Source: Hyphomicrobium_A sp963776675
Lineage (GTDB): Bacteria > Pseudomonadota > Alphaproteobacteria > Rhizobiales > Hyphomicrobiaceae
Direction of reading: 5' to 3'
Assembly (NCBI GenBank): GCA_963776675.1
Contig: CAVZNR010000045.1
Span: 1 to 64,000, forward strand
Length of the DNA stretch: 64,000 nt
The notes beneath the pieces were generated by a model. That model had not been told where the DNA came from and did not search any database. It saw only the letters and a list, made by a program, of their open reading frames with translations. Below, in pieces: positions 16,218 through 24,971 of this stretch (the first letter of the stretch is position 1; each line of letters starts with the position of its first letter). The position numbers and the translations under genes are program-made.

Positions 16218-18598
16218 TCGCACGCCAGGCGCGCAATAACGCTATCGGCTGATGGCGCTGGTCGTCGCGGCGCGGGGGCGGGCGACTTGGTGCAGATGTG
16301 GTCGTCGGCCCACTCGGGCGTCTCCGACCGGTGCGCAAGCCGGAACTCCATCGTGCACAAGCTGCAGCTATTCTCGCCCAGTGCCTTGATGATGCGATCA
16401 TAGGACCCGCCCTCGTCGGGCCAGGTCATCATCAAGGTGTCGTTGCGCTCGCAGCGCAGCGCCTTGCCCGCGTGCATCGCGATAATCTCGCGGCTCGCCT
16501 GCGTGAGCTGCCAGGTCAGCGGAATGCGGAAGTCACGCAGGTTGAGAAAGAGCGGAATGACGGGCAACTCGACCAGCGCCCGCTGGTAGGACGTCTCCTC
16601 CGCGGCGTGCACGATGCACTCCGCCATCTCCGGGCAGGCCTCGACGAACGCACCGTGAAAGGCGATCTCGGCGCGTGTCTGCCAGGTCGAGATCAACGTG
16701 CGTATGGGCAGCGGGGCCTCGCCGAAGCTCGAATCTGTAACCGGCGTGCCCTCGTAGCCCATCAGCACGACGAGGTAGAACTTGGCCTTCATGGCCTTAG
16801 GCGTGTCCTTGGTGCGGTCGACCGCGACCTTGAGCGCCTTCAAGACCTGGCGCGCGATATCGACGCCCGAGCTTTCGACGTAGCCTCCGTCGACGAGGCG
16901 CATACGCTTTCTATCCGGGCCCGTCTCGACCGACGCCGCGGGCAGCACCCAAGGGAAGCGCGCGCTCATGCCGGCCGCGGTCGAGAGCTTGATGTCGGGC
17001 TCGAGGTCGGGATCCTCGTCACGCGGCAACAGCGGATGCAGCCGCGCGATCTTCGACCACTGCATGCCCGCCACCGCTCCCGTCGAGATCGGCGACATGA
17101 CGATGCGGTAGCCGTTCGCCACCTCGGTGGTGTTGAGGATCAGGGCCGGCACCGCCTCGTCGTCCCGGTCCGGGGTCCATAAATCGAGGAACGGCCCTTC
17201 GAAGGGGTTGGGCAAGGTTTCGACGTCGGGGTCGTCCTTGGCGGCGTCGGCCGCCATGGCGCTCCAGGCCGCCTCGATGCTGGCGTCAAGCGCACGCGAG
17301 CGGTCGAAGCGGCCGATGGGCACCGGCAGGAACCGCTGCACGAAGTCGGGAAACAGCGCCGCGGCAATCACCGGCGACAGGAAGTCCTGCTCGAAGAACT
17401 TCTGCGTTCGCTTCTCGAAGAAGTTGTCCTTGGGATCGAGGTTGCAGCCGACGTATTCCTGGTTCCTGGCCTTGAGCTTGGCGAGGCCGGCAAACAGCGA
17501 TGCGCCGATCGAGCCGCCGGAGACGCCGCTGATGGCGAATACGTGCTGGGCGAAGTTGGGACAGGCATCCTGCATGCGCGCGAGGAAGGTCGCGGTGTAG
17601 TGCGCCGCGAAGGCGCCGCCGCCCGCCGCCGCTACGATGAACACCGGGTAGGGCTCTTTGGCAGAGCTGTAGTAGTCGAGGTCACCGCGCGAATCATACC
17701 AGTGCTCGAACGCGGGCCCCAGCTCCGCCGTGGCTTCGGCATCGCGCTCGTGCTCGACGAGGCGAACGAAGTGGTTGTCGTTGAGGTCCAGCCCGTTGAG
17801 AGCGATGGCGCCGACGACCAGCATCGAGATCAAGGGAAGGCGCAGCGCTTCGCCCAGCACGAACAGATTGCTCAAGACGACCACGAGGACGGCGAGAAAC
17901 ACCCCGAAGATCGCGACGACGCCGATGGCCTGCGCCAGCGACGGTGGTGCCAGCGCGAACGTGCCGACGCACGTCCAGGCCATGACGGTGGAGCAGATCG
18001 TCGTCTCCTTCCCGATCAGCCATTTTCCCGGCGAGTTGTATTTCCAGCGCTTGCCCTTGGTGCGGAAGATCGTCGCCAGCAGCACGATGACCACCAGGCC
18101 GATGGCGATCAGCGTCGCGATCCACAGGCGCGACGGCGACACATTGATGAGCTCGTAGACTTTCTCCAGCTCCGGCCAGTCGCGGCGGCCGGCCACGCTT
18201 TTGACCAGGCCTGCGGTCGTCTCGGCGTCTCTTATGGTCAGGTAGAGGCCGAGGGCGGCGCCCAGCGGCACCGAGGCGGCCAGCAGGCGCGGCATCCAGC
18301 GCAACAGCCGCCCCTCGACGGACGTCTGCTCGAGCAGTCTCTGGCGCTCGATGATCGTCGCCTGCCGCCCGCAATGCCAGATGAAGCCGCTCGCCACCAG
18401 AAGTGCCAAGAACCCCAGCGCGACCTGCCAGTGCTGGTTGGGAAAGTCGTCGGCGAGCACGCGGTAGACCTCGCGCGTCTGCGGCGGCAGGCCGAGCACG
18501 ACGAAGGCGAACACGGATACGATCAGCGGCGCGCGCAGGACGCGGGCTGCATCGAAGAACTGCGCGAGATAGTTGTGCGACAGATGCAATGCGCGCAT
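16082..18598 (-). CDS. Membrane-anchored patatin-like phospholipase
   Basis: A patatin-fold serine hydrolase preceded by a membrane domain. Start ATG 18598 is chosen because the open frame above it is Arg/Gly-rich and not protein-like. Residues about 15-280 contain roughly seven hydrophobic segments (APLIVSVFAFVVLGL through LPLISMLVVGAIALNGL). The catalytic half has an oxyanion-hole block FIVAAAGGGAFAAHYTATF, the nucleophile elbow GVSGGS at about residue 359, and the catalytic Asp in VDGGYVESSG at about residue 569, so the Ser-Asp dyad is intact. The last 46 codons, including the TGA stop, fall in the palindromic repeat and are probably not ancestral. Likely acts on membrane lipids at the inner membrane; topology and substrate are inferred. 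Confidence 0.75.
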   Translation of the reverse strand: MRALHLSHNYLAQFFDAARVLRAPLIVSVFAFVVLGLPPQTREVYRVLADDFPNQHWQVALGFLALLVASGFIWHCGRQATIIERQRLLEQTSVEGRLLRWMPRLLAASVPLGAALGLYLTIRDAETTAGLVKSVAGRRDWPELEKVYELINVSPSRLWIATLIAIGLVVIVLLATIFRTKGKRWKYNSPGKWLIGKETTICSTVMAWTCVGTFALAPPSLAQAIGVVAIFGVFLAVLVVVLSNLFVLGEALRLPLISMLVVGAIALNGLDLNDNHFVRLVEHERDAEATAELGPAFEHWYDSRGDLDYYSSAKEPYPVFIVAAAGGGAFAAHYTATFLARMQDACPNFAQHVFAISGVSGGSIGASLFAGLAKLKARNQEYVGCNLDPKDNFFEKRTQKFFEQDFLSPVIAAALFPDFVQRFLPVPIGRFDRSRALDASIEAAWSAMAADAAKDDPDVETLPNPFEGPFLDLWTPDRDDEAVPALILNTTEVANGYRIVMSPISTGAVAGMQWSKIARLHPLLPRDEDPDLEPDIKLSTAAGMSARFPWVLPAASVETGPDRKRMRLVDGGYVESSGVDIARQVLKALKVAVDRTKDTPKAMKAKFYLVVLMGYEGTPVTDSSFGEAPLPIRTLISTWQTRAEIAFHGAFVEACPEMAECIVHAAEETSYQRALVELPVIPLFLNLRDFRIPLTWQLTQASREIIAMHAGKALRCERNDTLMMTWPDEGGSYDRIIKALGENSCSLCTMEFRLAHRSETPEWADDHICTKSPAPAPRRPAPSADSVIARLACDPLTRKLIAFASDLSPGRGVVARPRPFHLSQRERSAAACKACAAG

Positions 18599-18774
18599 TT
18601 CGCCCCCGAAGCAGCCGGCCCTCCCGCTGCGGTACGAAAGATACCCGTTCGCGCGCCCGCTCCTAAAGCTTTCCGGAGACTTTTCCAGACCCGGTTGGCG
18701 GGCGCCCGGGGAGGGGTCCAGCGGCGCCCCACCCTGCGCGGTTTCGCCGTACCCCCAATGAATTGGGCGCTTTC

Positions 18775-18803
18775 TTGACACCCCCAGGGGCCGTCACTAT
18801 GGT
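18775..18803 (+). promoter_or_regulatory. Sigma-70 type promoter of the ATP synthase Fo operon
   Basis: TTGACA at 18775-18780, a 17-base spacer, and TATGGT at 18798-18803. The -35 is a perfect consensus and the spacing is ideal. The site lies 63 bases ahead of atpI, directed into the operon. Confidence 0.7.
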
Positions 18804-18865
18804 GCGCGCCGTTGAGAAAACCCGCCGTTTGGTAGCCTCTTAAGCCGCATCGGGCCGGTACCGCC

Positions 18866-19273
18866 ATGTCAGCCGCAGAGAAGGGCTCGAGCCCCGGTCG
18901 TGGCGAGATCAGCCCCGAGCAGCGTGAAGCGTTTCAAAAACGCTCCGATTCGCTCGGAAAGCGGCTCGACCAGGTGAAAGCCCGCCGAAATCCGCCTCAG
19001 TCGGGTGACGCGCGTGCCCGCGGCGAGGCATTTGCTAGGGCCTTCCGCTTCGTCGCCGAACTGATCGTCGGCGTCGGTGTGGGAGGATTTATCGGTTGGG
19101 CGTTGGACCGTTGGCTCGGCACGACACCCTGGCTCCTGGTCCTGTTCGTCACTCTCGGCTTTGCCGCGGGTCTCATGAACGTGATCCGGGCCGCACAGAA
19201 GGCGCAGGCAGAGGCGGTGGCGACGCAGCTTGCGACACCGTCCGTGCAGGGCGATGACGAGGACGACAGGTAG
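18866..19273 (+). CDS. atpI: ATP synthase subunit I (AtpI)
   Basis: Small membrane protein encoded at the head of the Fo operon, linked to assembly of the c-ring and to Mg2+ supply. It has 135 residues: a charged N terminus of about 60 residues, then two membrane helices (LIVGVGVGGFIGWALDRWLG and PWLLVLFVTLGFAAGLMNVIR), the pattern of the AtpI/AtpQ group. The charged Asp-rich C terminus ends DDEDDR. It is followed by atpB after 11 bases. Confidence 0.9.
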   Translation: MSAAEKGSSPGRGEISPEQREAFQKRSDSLGKRLDQVKARRNPPQSGDARARGEAFARAFRFVAELIVGVGVGGFIGWALDRWLGTTPWLLVLFVTLGFAAGLMNVIRAAQKAQAEAVATQLATPSVQGDDEDDR

Positions 19274-19284
19274 GGGATTGGACC

Positions 19285-20043
19285 TTGGCGGCTGAAGGCG
19301 TGGAAGGGGCGGCTCATCACAGCCCCATGACCCAGTTTCAGATCGAGCGCATCGTCCCGATGGAGATCTTCGGGTACGACGTCTCGTTCACCAACGCATC
19401 GCTCTTGATGGTGATCGCGGTGGTGCTGATCTCGGGCTTCCTCATTTTGTCCATGGGCCGGCGCGCGCTGGTGCCGGGGCGGCTGCAGTCGGTGGCCGAG
19501 CTCTCCTACGAGTACATCGCCAACATGGTGCGCGAGAACCTCGGGGAGGAAGGCATGAAGTACTTCCCCTGGGTGTTCACGATCTTCATCTTCATTCTCA
19601 CCCTCAACCTTCTCGGGTTGATCCCCCATTCCTTCACCGTGACGAGCCACATCATCGTCACGTTCGCGTTCGCCGCGATGGTCTGGATCACGGTCACGCT
19701 GATCGGGTTTGCCCGCCACGGGTTTGGCTTCCTGCGCCTGTTCGTGCCGGAGGGCATTCCGATCTGGCTGATGCCGGTCATCATCCCGATCGAGCTCATT
19801 TCCTATCTGATCCGCCCGGTCAGCCACTCGGTGCGTCTGTTCGCCAACATGATGGCGGGCCACACCATGCTGAAGGTGTTCGCGGGCTTCGTCATCGGTC
19901 TGGGCTTCATCGGCGGCTGGGCGCCGCTGGCGTTCCTGGTCGCCTTCACCGGCCTGGAGTTCCTGGTGGCCTTCCTGCAGGCGCTGATCTTCACGGTGCT
20001 CACCTGCATTTATCTCAACGACGCGCTTCACATGCACCACTAG
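19285..20043 (+). CDS. atpB: ATP synthase Fo subunit a
   Basis: Subunit a forms the two proton half-channels against the c-ring. The diagnostic block is RPVSHSVRLFANMMAGH, carrying the essential Arg of the channel, followed by GLEFLVAFLQALIFTVLTCIYL near the C terminus. Five to six membrane helices are visible in 252 residues. TTG 19285 behind AGGGGATTGG gives the usual length; ATG 19327 would shorten it by 14 residues. Confidence 0.95.
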   Translation: MAAEGVEGAAHHSPMTQFQIERIVPMEIFGYDVSFTNASLLMVIAVVLISGFLILSMGRRALVPGRLQSVAELSYEYIANMVRENLGEEGMKYFPWVFTIFIFILTLNLLGLIPHSFTVTSHIIVTFAFAAMVWITVTLIGFARHGFGFLRLFVPEGIPIWLMPVIIPIELISYLIRPVSHSVRLFANMMAGHTMLKVFAGFVIGLGFIGGWAPLAFLVAFTGLEFLVAFLQALIFTVLTCIYLNDALHMHH

Positions 20044-20115
20044 AAAGCTCTGCCTGGACGCGCGCCGACTAGAAACACGACTGAACACACTCATCCTAAA
20101 AGGGAGAAGACTACG

Positions 20116-20340
20116 ATGGAGTTGGAAGCTGCAAAAATGATCGGCGCCGGCCTTGCCTGCAGCGCGCTCATTGGTGCCGGTGTCGGCATCGGCAACATCT
20201 TCGGCAACTACCTGTCGGGCGCCATGCGCAATCCGTCCGCAGCACCCGGTCAGTTCACCAACCTTCTGATCGGCTTCGCGCTCGCCGAGGCGACGGGCCT
20301 GTTCGGCCTGCTGATCGCGCTCATCATCCTCTTCGGTTAA
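20116..20340 (+). CDS. atpE: ATP synthase Fo subunit c
   Basis: Proteolipid that forms the rotating c-ring. 74 residues, two membrane helices: GAGLACSALIGAGVGIGNIFGNYL, the RNP-containing polar loop (AMRNPSAAPGQ), and LLIGFALAEATGLFGLLIALIILF. The proton-carrying Glu lies in ALAEATGLF (about residue 58). ATG 20116 follows AAAAGGGAGAAG, a strong ribosome site, in keeping with its high stoichiometry. Confidence 0.97.
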   Translation: MELEAAKMIGAGLACSALIGAGVGIGNIFGNYLSGAMRNPSAAPGQFTNLLIGFALAEATGLFGLLIALIILFG

Positions 20341-20373
20341 GAAGAGAGCGGTGCGCGCCTTGAGGAGAGAACC

Positions 20374-20931
20374 ATGATGGCAGCGATCCCCGCGTTCATC
20401 GTGACGGCTGCTGCCGCCGCGACGACGCACGAGGAGAAGTCCGGGGGCTTGCCGCAGCTCAATCCGAACGACTTCTCTCCCCAGCTGGTGTGGCTGGCGC
20501 TGACCTTCGTCGTGCTCTACCTGATCCTCGCGCATGTGGCGTTGCCGCGCATCGGCGAGGTTCTGGAGGAGCGCCGCGACCGCGTGCAGCGCGACCTCGA
20601 CTCGGCCGATCGTTTCAAGACCGAGACGGACGCCGCGCTCGCCGCCTACGAGCAGGCGCTGAGCGAGGCCCGCCAGAAGGCCTCGTCGATGGCCAAGGAC
20701 ATGCGCGAGGCGCTCGGTGCCGAGACGGACAAGGAGCGCGCGGCCGTCGAAAGCCAGCTCGCTGCCAAGCTCGCCGAGGCCGAGGGGCGCATCACCGCCA
20801 CCAAGACCAAGGCGCTGTCGAGCGTCGACGAGATCGCGGCAGAGACGGCGAGCGCCGTGGTCACCAAGCTTCTCGGCGAGGAAGTCAGCCCCGCCGAGGT
20901 CAAGAAGGTCCTGCAGCCCGCAGCCGAGTGA
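20374..20931 (+). CDS. atpF': ATP synthase Fo subunit b'
   Basis: Second b-type stator subunit, found in photosynthetic organisms and many Alphaproteobacteria. 185 residues: a divergent N-terminal extension (AAAAATTHEEKSGGLPQLN), one membrane helix (QLVWLALTFVVLYLILAHVALPRI), then a long charged coiled coil. It pairs with the b subunit encoded 6 bases downstream to form the heterodimeric peripheral stalk. ATG 20374 follows GAGGAGAGAA. Confidence 0.93.
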   Translation: MMAAIPAFIVTAAAAATTHEEKSGGLPQLNPNDFSPQLVWLALTFVVLYLILAHVALPRIGEVLEERRDRVQRDLDSADRFKTETDAALAAYEQALSEARQKASSMAKDMREALGAETDKERAAVESQLAAKLAEAEGRITATKTKALSSVDEIAAETASAVVTKLLGEEVSPAEVKKVLQPAAE

Positions 20932-20937
20932 GATCCG

Positions 20938-21432
20938 ATGCTTTTTGATCCCGCCGAACCAGTCTTCTGGGTGATGATCGCCTTCTTGGGCTTCATCGCG
21001 CTGCTGATCTATTACAAGGTGCCGGGGCTCATCACGCGGTCTCTGGATGCGCGCGCCGATGCGATCCGCAACGAGCTCGACGAGGCCCGCCGGCTGCGCG
21101 ACGAGGCGCAGTCGCTGCTCGCCGACTACCAGCGCAAGAGCCGCGAAGCGGAGAACGAGGCCAAGGCCATTCTCGATCAGGCCAAGCGCGAGAGCGAGGC
21201 GCTCGCCTCCGAGACGCGCCGCAACCTGACCGAGTCGGTCGAGCGGCGCACTAAGCTCGCCGAGGAGAAGATCGCGCGCGCCGAGGCGCAGGCGGTGAGC
21301 GAGGTGCGTGCCTCCGCGGTGGAGAGCGCGATCGCTGCGGCGGAGAAGATCCTGAAAGCGCGGGCGACCGGCCAGGCGGCCAGCACGCTCATCGAGTCGA
21401 GCATCCGCGACCTCGAGAACAAGCTCAACTAA
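20938..21432 (+). CDS. atpF: ATP synthase Fo subunit b
   Basis: Stator subunit of 164 residues, with one N-terminal membrane helix (FWVMIAFLGFIALLIYYKVP) and a long coiled coil that reaches F1. The sequence VPGLITRSLDARADAIRNEL after the helix is typical of the b subunit. It is the last gene of the Fo operon here; the F1 genes are not in the window, the usual split arrangement in Alphaproteobacteria. Confidence 0.94.
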   Translation: MLFDPAEPVFWVMIAFLGFIALLIYYKVPGLITRSLDARADAIRNELDEARRLRDEAQSLLADYQRKSREAENEAKAILDQAKRESEALASETRRNLTESVERRTKLAEEKIARAEAQAVSEVRASAVESAIAAAEKILKARATGQAASTLIESSIRDLENKLN

Positions 21433-21458
21433 TCGCGACTTTTTGCGGCCGCCACTTC

Positions 21459-21477
21459 CGCCGGCGCATCGCCGGCG
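21459..21477. terminator. GC-rich hairpin after the Fo operon
   Basis: CGCCGGCG-CAT-CGCCGGCG, an 8-base perfect stem 26 bases after the atpF stop and before the converging lipoprotein gene. It has no T run, so factor-independent termination is uncertain. Confidence 0.35.
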
Positions 21478-21525
21478 CGCTGACGTCACGCGCGCGCGTA
21501 AGTGTTGTTGGGGATGGGCGCTAGC

Positions 21526-22188
21526 CTAGCCGGCGCCAGGGGCGCCCTGATCGAAGCCGACGAACAGCTCGAACTCGCCGGGGCGGCTGCCTTCGGGGAT
21601 GTCGAAGGTCACCGAGCGCACCGCCGAGAAATAGCCGATCGGGTTTTCGACGGCGACGGCGACGGCGACACTCATCGAATCGCTGGTGATCTTCTCGCGC
21701 TTGGAATCGGTCACCACGACGTTGATCGGCAGCGTGACGTTGCCGCTCTTGCCACGCGGCCCCAGAAGCACGCGCCCGGAGAAACCATACTTCACCGTGA
21801 CGCGCCCGGGCTCGATCTGGCATTCGCGCGCGGTCTTGGTGATCTCGCCGCGGTGCATGATGGCGAGGCCGTCGCCGGCGCGGCCGTCCTCGTAGATGGT
21901 CAGGTTGTTGCCGCGGGGCGAGATGCTCAAGCGCGGGCAGCCGGCCGCGATCTCGCCGACGATCGGGCTAACCGGTCCGTCGCCGTTGGTCTTGGCCGCG
22001 GAGAGCAGTTGCTCCTCGTTGACGCCGGGCTGGGTAGAGGATTGGGAGGAGGAGCCTCCGAAGATCGAGCTGTTGCCGAGGCCCGAGGTGATCGAGGAAA
22101 TGCCGCAACCGGTGACCCCGACGGTCAACAGGGAGCAAAGGCCCAAACGGGCTCCCCACCGCGCAGCGACCACCGCGGAATGCCTCAT
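21526..22188 (-). CDS. Predicted lipoprotein of unknown function
   Basis: A 220-residue exported protein with no named family that I recognise with certainty. From ATG 22188 the N terminus has a signal with lipobox TVGVTGC (Cys at about residue 28). A Ser/Gly-rich linker (SSITSGLGNSSIFGGSSSQSS) follows, then a beta-rich C-terminal half including PRLSISPRGNNLTIYEDG, ARECQIEPGRVTVKYGFSGRVLLGP and GYFSAVRSVTFDIPEG. Conserved cysteines in GCP and ECQ may form a disulfide. It is divergent from ispH. Probably an outer-membrane or periplasmic lipoprotein. Confidence 0.7.
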   Translation of the reverse strand: MRHSAVVAARWGARLGLCSLLTVGVTGCGISSITSGLGNSSIFGGSSSQSSTQPGVNEEQLLSAAKTNGDGPVSPIVGEIAAGCPRLSISPRGNNLTIYEDGRAGDGLAIMHRGEITKTARECQIEPGRVTVKYGFSGRVLLGPRGKSGNVTLPINVVVTDSKREKITSDSMSVAVAVAVENPIGYFSAVRSVTFDIPEGSRPGEFELFVGFDQGAPGAG

Positions 22189-22354
22189 TGCGCTCCGGCC
22201 CAATCCCTCAGCGGCCTCATCATTCCCGGTGCGACCCAAACCCCTAGGCCGACGGTGGAGGCTTCCTGTATTGTTGCGATTCAAGCGTAGCATCCCACCT
22301 TAGACCGGGCCAAGCGCCTTACGACGCAGTCCTCCGAAAAACCACGAAAGATCA

Positions 22355-23344
22355 ATGCCCGTATCCTCTTCCCCGGACCAAAGCCTGAAGCGTCCGCCTC
22401 TCACCCTTTACTTGGCGGCTCCGCGCGGATTCTGCGCAGGCGTCGACCGAGCCATTCAGATCGTCGAGCTGGCGCTAGCCAAGTACGGGGCCCCCGTCTA
22501 CGTGCGCCATGAAATCGTACACAACCGATTCGTAGTAGAATCCCTGAAGGCTAAAGGCGCCGTTTTTGTGGAAGAACTGGAGGATATCCCGCCGACCAGC
22601 CAGCCCGTGATCTTTTCGGCACATGGCGTGGCCCGGGCCGTCCCGGAGGCCGCCAGGGCCCGCAAACTGTTCGTTCTCGACGCGGTCTGCCCGCTGGTCT
22701 CCAAAGTCCATATCGAGGCCGCCCGCCACCACGAGGAGGGCCAGGAGATCATCCTCATCGGCCACGCCGGCCACCCCGAGGTGGTGGGCACCATGGGCCA
22801 GCTCCCGCAGGGGGCTGTCCGCCTGATCGAGACCGTTGCGGATGCGCGCGCCTTCTCGCCCGTTAACCCTGACCGGCTGGCGTTCGTCACCCAGACCACG
22901 CTGTCGGTCGACGACACCGCCTCGATCGTCGCCGTGCTAAAGGAGCGCTTCCCCAACATCGTTGGACCTCACAAAGAGGACATCTGCTATGCCACGACCA
23001 ACCGGCAGGCGGCCGTCAAGGTAATCGCGCCGCGCATCGCCTGCCTGCTCGTCGTGGGAAGCCCGCAGAGCTCCAACTCGCTGCGTCTCGTCGAGGTGGC
23101 GACGCGTGCCGGCTGCCCGCAGGCGATGCTGATCGAGCGCGCAAAAGATATCCCCTGGGCCGCGCTCGGCGAGCTCGGATCCGTAGGCATCACGGCCGGA
23201 GCCTCAGCTCCCGAAGCCCTCGTCGAGGAGGTCATCGAGGCCTTCAAGGATCGCTTCGACGTGACGCTCGAGGTGGTAACGACGGCGACGGAGAGCATCG
23301 CCTTCAATGTGCCGCGTGAGCTACGCACCGCACCGGCCACCTGA
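22355..23344 (+). CDS. ispH: 4-hydroxy-3-methylbut-2-enyl diphosphate reductase
   Basis: Last enzyme of the MEP isoprenoid pathway, converting HMBPP to IPP and DMAPP with a [4Fe-4S] cluster. The cluster cysteines appear in APRGFCAGVDRA (Cys27), DAVCPLVSKVH and GSPQSSNS / ICYATTNRQ. Substrate-binding His residues lie in VRHEIVHNRFV, FSAHGV and GHAGHPEV. Length is 329 residues, as usual. It begins the group ispH-thrB-rnhA, a conserved alphaproteobacterial arrangement. Confidence 0.96.
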   Translation: MPVSSSPDQSLKRPPLTLYLAAPRGFCAGVDRAIQIVELALAKYGAPVYVRHEIVHNRFVVESLKAKGAVFVEELEDIPPTSQPVIFSAHGVARAVPEAARARKLFVLDAVCPLVSKVHIEAARHHEEGQEIILIGHAGHPEVVGTMGQLPQGAVRLIETVADARAFSPVNPDRLAFVTQTTLSVDDTASIVAVLKERFPNIVGPHKEDICYATTNRQAAVKVIAPRIACLLVVGSPQSSNSLRLVEVATRAGCPQAMLIERAKDIPWAALGELGSVGITAGASAPEALVEEVIEAFKDRFDVTLEVVTTATESIAFNVPRELRTAPAT

Positions 23345-23383
23345 TCCGGCCACCCCGAAGCCCCAACCACTCAAAGACCCACC

Positions 23384-24358
23384 ATGGCCGTCTACACCGA
23401 AGTCAACGACGAGGAGCTCTCGTCCTTCATTGCCGGCTACGGCCTGGGCGAGCTGCTGTCATTCAAGGGGATCGCCGAGGGCGTCGAGAATACCAACTAC
23501 ATTGTCCACGCCACGCGCGGACCATTTATCCTCACGCTCTATGAAAAGCGCGTCGTACGCGAGGATCTGCCGTTCTTCCTGGGGCTCATGGAGCATCTGG
23601 CGGCCCGCGGCGTGTCCTGCCCCACGCCGGTGCGCGACCTCGAGGGCCGCAACTTGAATGAGCTTTCCGGCCGTCCTGCCGCTTTGGTGACCTTCCTCGA
23701 AGGCTTCTGGGTGCGCCGTCCTACGCCGGCTCACTGCCTTGCCGCCGGTCGTGCGCTGGCGCAGCTGCACATGGGCGGGGACGGCTTCGCGTTGAAGCGC
23801 GCCAACGCCCTTGGCGTTTCCGGCTGGCGCCCGCTGTATGAGCTCGTTGCCGACAAGGCAGCGGGGATCTCGCCCGGGCTCGACAAGCTGATCGAGCACG
23901 AGCTCGGCGCCATCGAGGCAGGCTGGCCCAAGGGGCTCGTCGAGGGCGTCATTCACGCCGATCTGTTTCCCGACAATGTCTTCTTCCTGGGCGAGAAGCT
24001 CTCCGGCCTCATCGACTTCTACTTCGCCTGCAACGACGCGCTCGCCTACGACATCGCCGTCTGTCTCAATGCGTGGTGCTTCGAGAAGGACCTGTCGTTC
24101 AACATCACCAAGGGCCAAGCGCTGCTGCGCGGCTACGAGGAGGTGCGTCTGCTGTCGCGGCCCGAGCGCGAGGCGATGCCCATGCTTGCCCGCGGCGCAG
24201 CGTTGCGCTTCCTGCTGACCCGGACCTACGACTGGATCAACACGCCGGCGGAAGCGCTGGTAAATCCCAAGAACCCGCTCGAGTACGTGCGCCGGCTGCG
24301 CTTTCACCAGGGCGTGCGCTCGATCTCGGAATATGGCCTCACAAGCGAGGGTGCATGA
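23384..24358 (+). CDS. thrB: Homoserine kinase, ThrB2 (aminoglycoside phosphotransferase fold)
   Basis: Phosphorylates homoserine in threonine synthesis. This is the alphaproteobacterial type, related to choline/aminoglycoside kinases rather than GHMP kinases. Visible blocks are GIAEGVENTNYIVHATRGPFILTLYE (nucleotide-binding), the catalytic loop VIHADLFPDNVFF and the metal-binding GLIDFYFACNDALAYD. 324 residues. The last bases overlap the rnhA start (ATGA), so the two are translationally coupled. thrC lies about 10 kb away on the other strand behind the cytochrome oxidase genes. Confidence 0.94.
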   Translation: MAVYTEVNDEELSSFIAGYGLGELLSFKGIAEGVENTNYIVHATRGPFILTLYEKRVVREDLPFFLGLMEHLAARGVSCPTPVRDLEGRNLNELSGRPAALVTFLEGFWVRRPTPAHCLAAGRALAQLHMGGDGFALKRANALGVSGWRPLYELVADKAAGISPGLDKLIEHELGAIEAGWPKGLVEGVIHADLFPDNVFFLGEKLSGLIDFYFACNDALAYDIAVCLNAWCFEKDLSFNITKGQALLRGYEEVRLLSRPEREAMPMLARGAALRFLLTRTYDWINTPAEALVNPKNPLEYVRRLRFHQGVRSISEYGLTSEGA

Positions 24359-24819
24359 GCGAAAAAGCTCCGGTGGTGATCTATACGGACGGCGCCTGCT
24401 CGGGCAATCCAGGCCCCGGCGGCTGGGGCGCCATCCTCACCTACCGCGACAGTTGCAAGGAGATTTCCGGCGGCGAGGCGGTGACGACCAACAACCGCAT
24501 GGAGCTTATGGCGGCCATCTCGGCCCTGGAGGCGCTGACGCGTCCCAGCCACGTGGAGCTGCACACCGACAGCTCTTACCTCAAGGACGGCATCACCAAG
24601 TGGATCCACGGCTGGAAGCGCAACGGCTGGAAGACCGCCGACAAGAAGCCGGTCAAGAACGCCGAGCTGTGGCAGCGTCTCGACGAGGCGCGCAAACGCC
24701 ACGAGATCGAGTGGCGTTGGGTGAAGGGGCACGCGGGCCACGCAGAGAACGAGCGCGCCGACGAGCTCGCACGCGAGGCGTTGAAGCCGTTCATGAAGAA
24801 GCGGAAGGCCGCTGGCTAG
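24355..24819 (+). CDS. rnhA: Ribonuclease HI
   Basis: Degrades RNA in RNA-DNA hybrids. 154 residues from ATG 24355. Catalytic residues are D12 in YTDGACSGNPGPGGWG, E50 in NNRMELMAAI, D72 in LHTDSSYL and the last Asp in ERADELAREA. The WKTADKKPVKNAELW basic handle region and KGHAGHAENE are present. The start overlaps the thrB stop by four bases. The window thus encodes both RNase HI and HII. Confidence 0.96.
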   Translation: MSEKAPVVIYTDGACSGNPGPGGWGAILTYRDSCKEISGGEAVTTNNRMELMAAISALEALTRPSHVELHTDSSYLKDGITKWIHGWKRNGWKTADKKPVKNAELWQRLDEARKRHEIEWRWVKGHAGHAENERADELAREALKPFMKKRKAAG

Positions 24820-24971
24820 CTAGCTGTGCATTCATAAGCCCGCCTGGAACGGAGGCTGCTTCGAGCGCAAAAGCGGTCATCCGAGGATCGTCGACTGAGG
24901 TCGCCTGCGGGCCAGGGGCGGACATCGTTGCAGGACTAGGCAAGGGAGGGCTTGGTCGGTTGCGCCACCCA

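Noticed and set aside
18997..21489. An 830-codon minus-strand frame opposite the ATP synthase genes
   Set aside because: It spans five well-recognised atp genes and is His/Arg/Asp-rich; it is a shadow frame.
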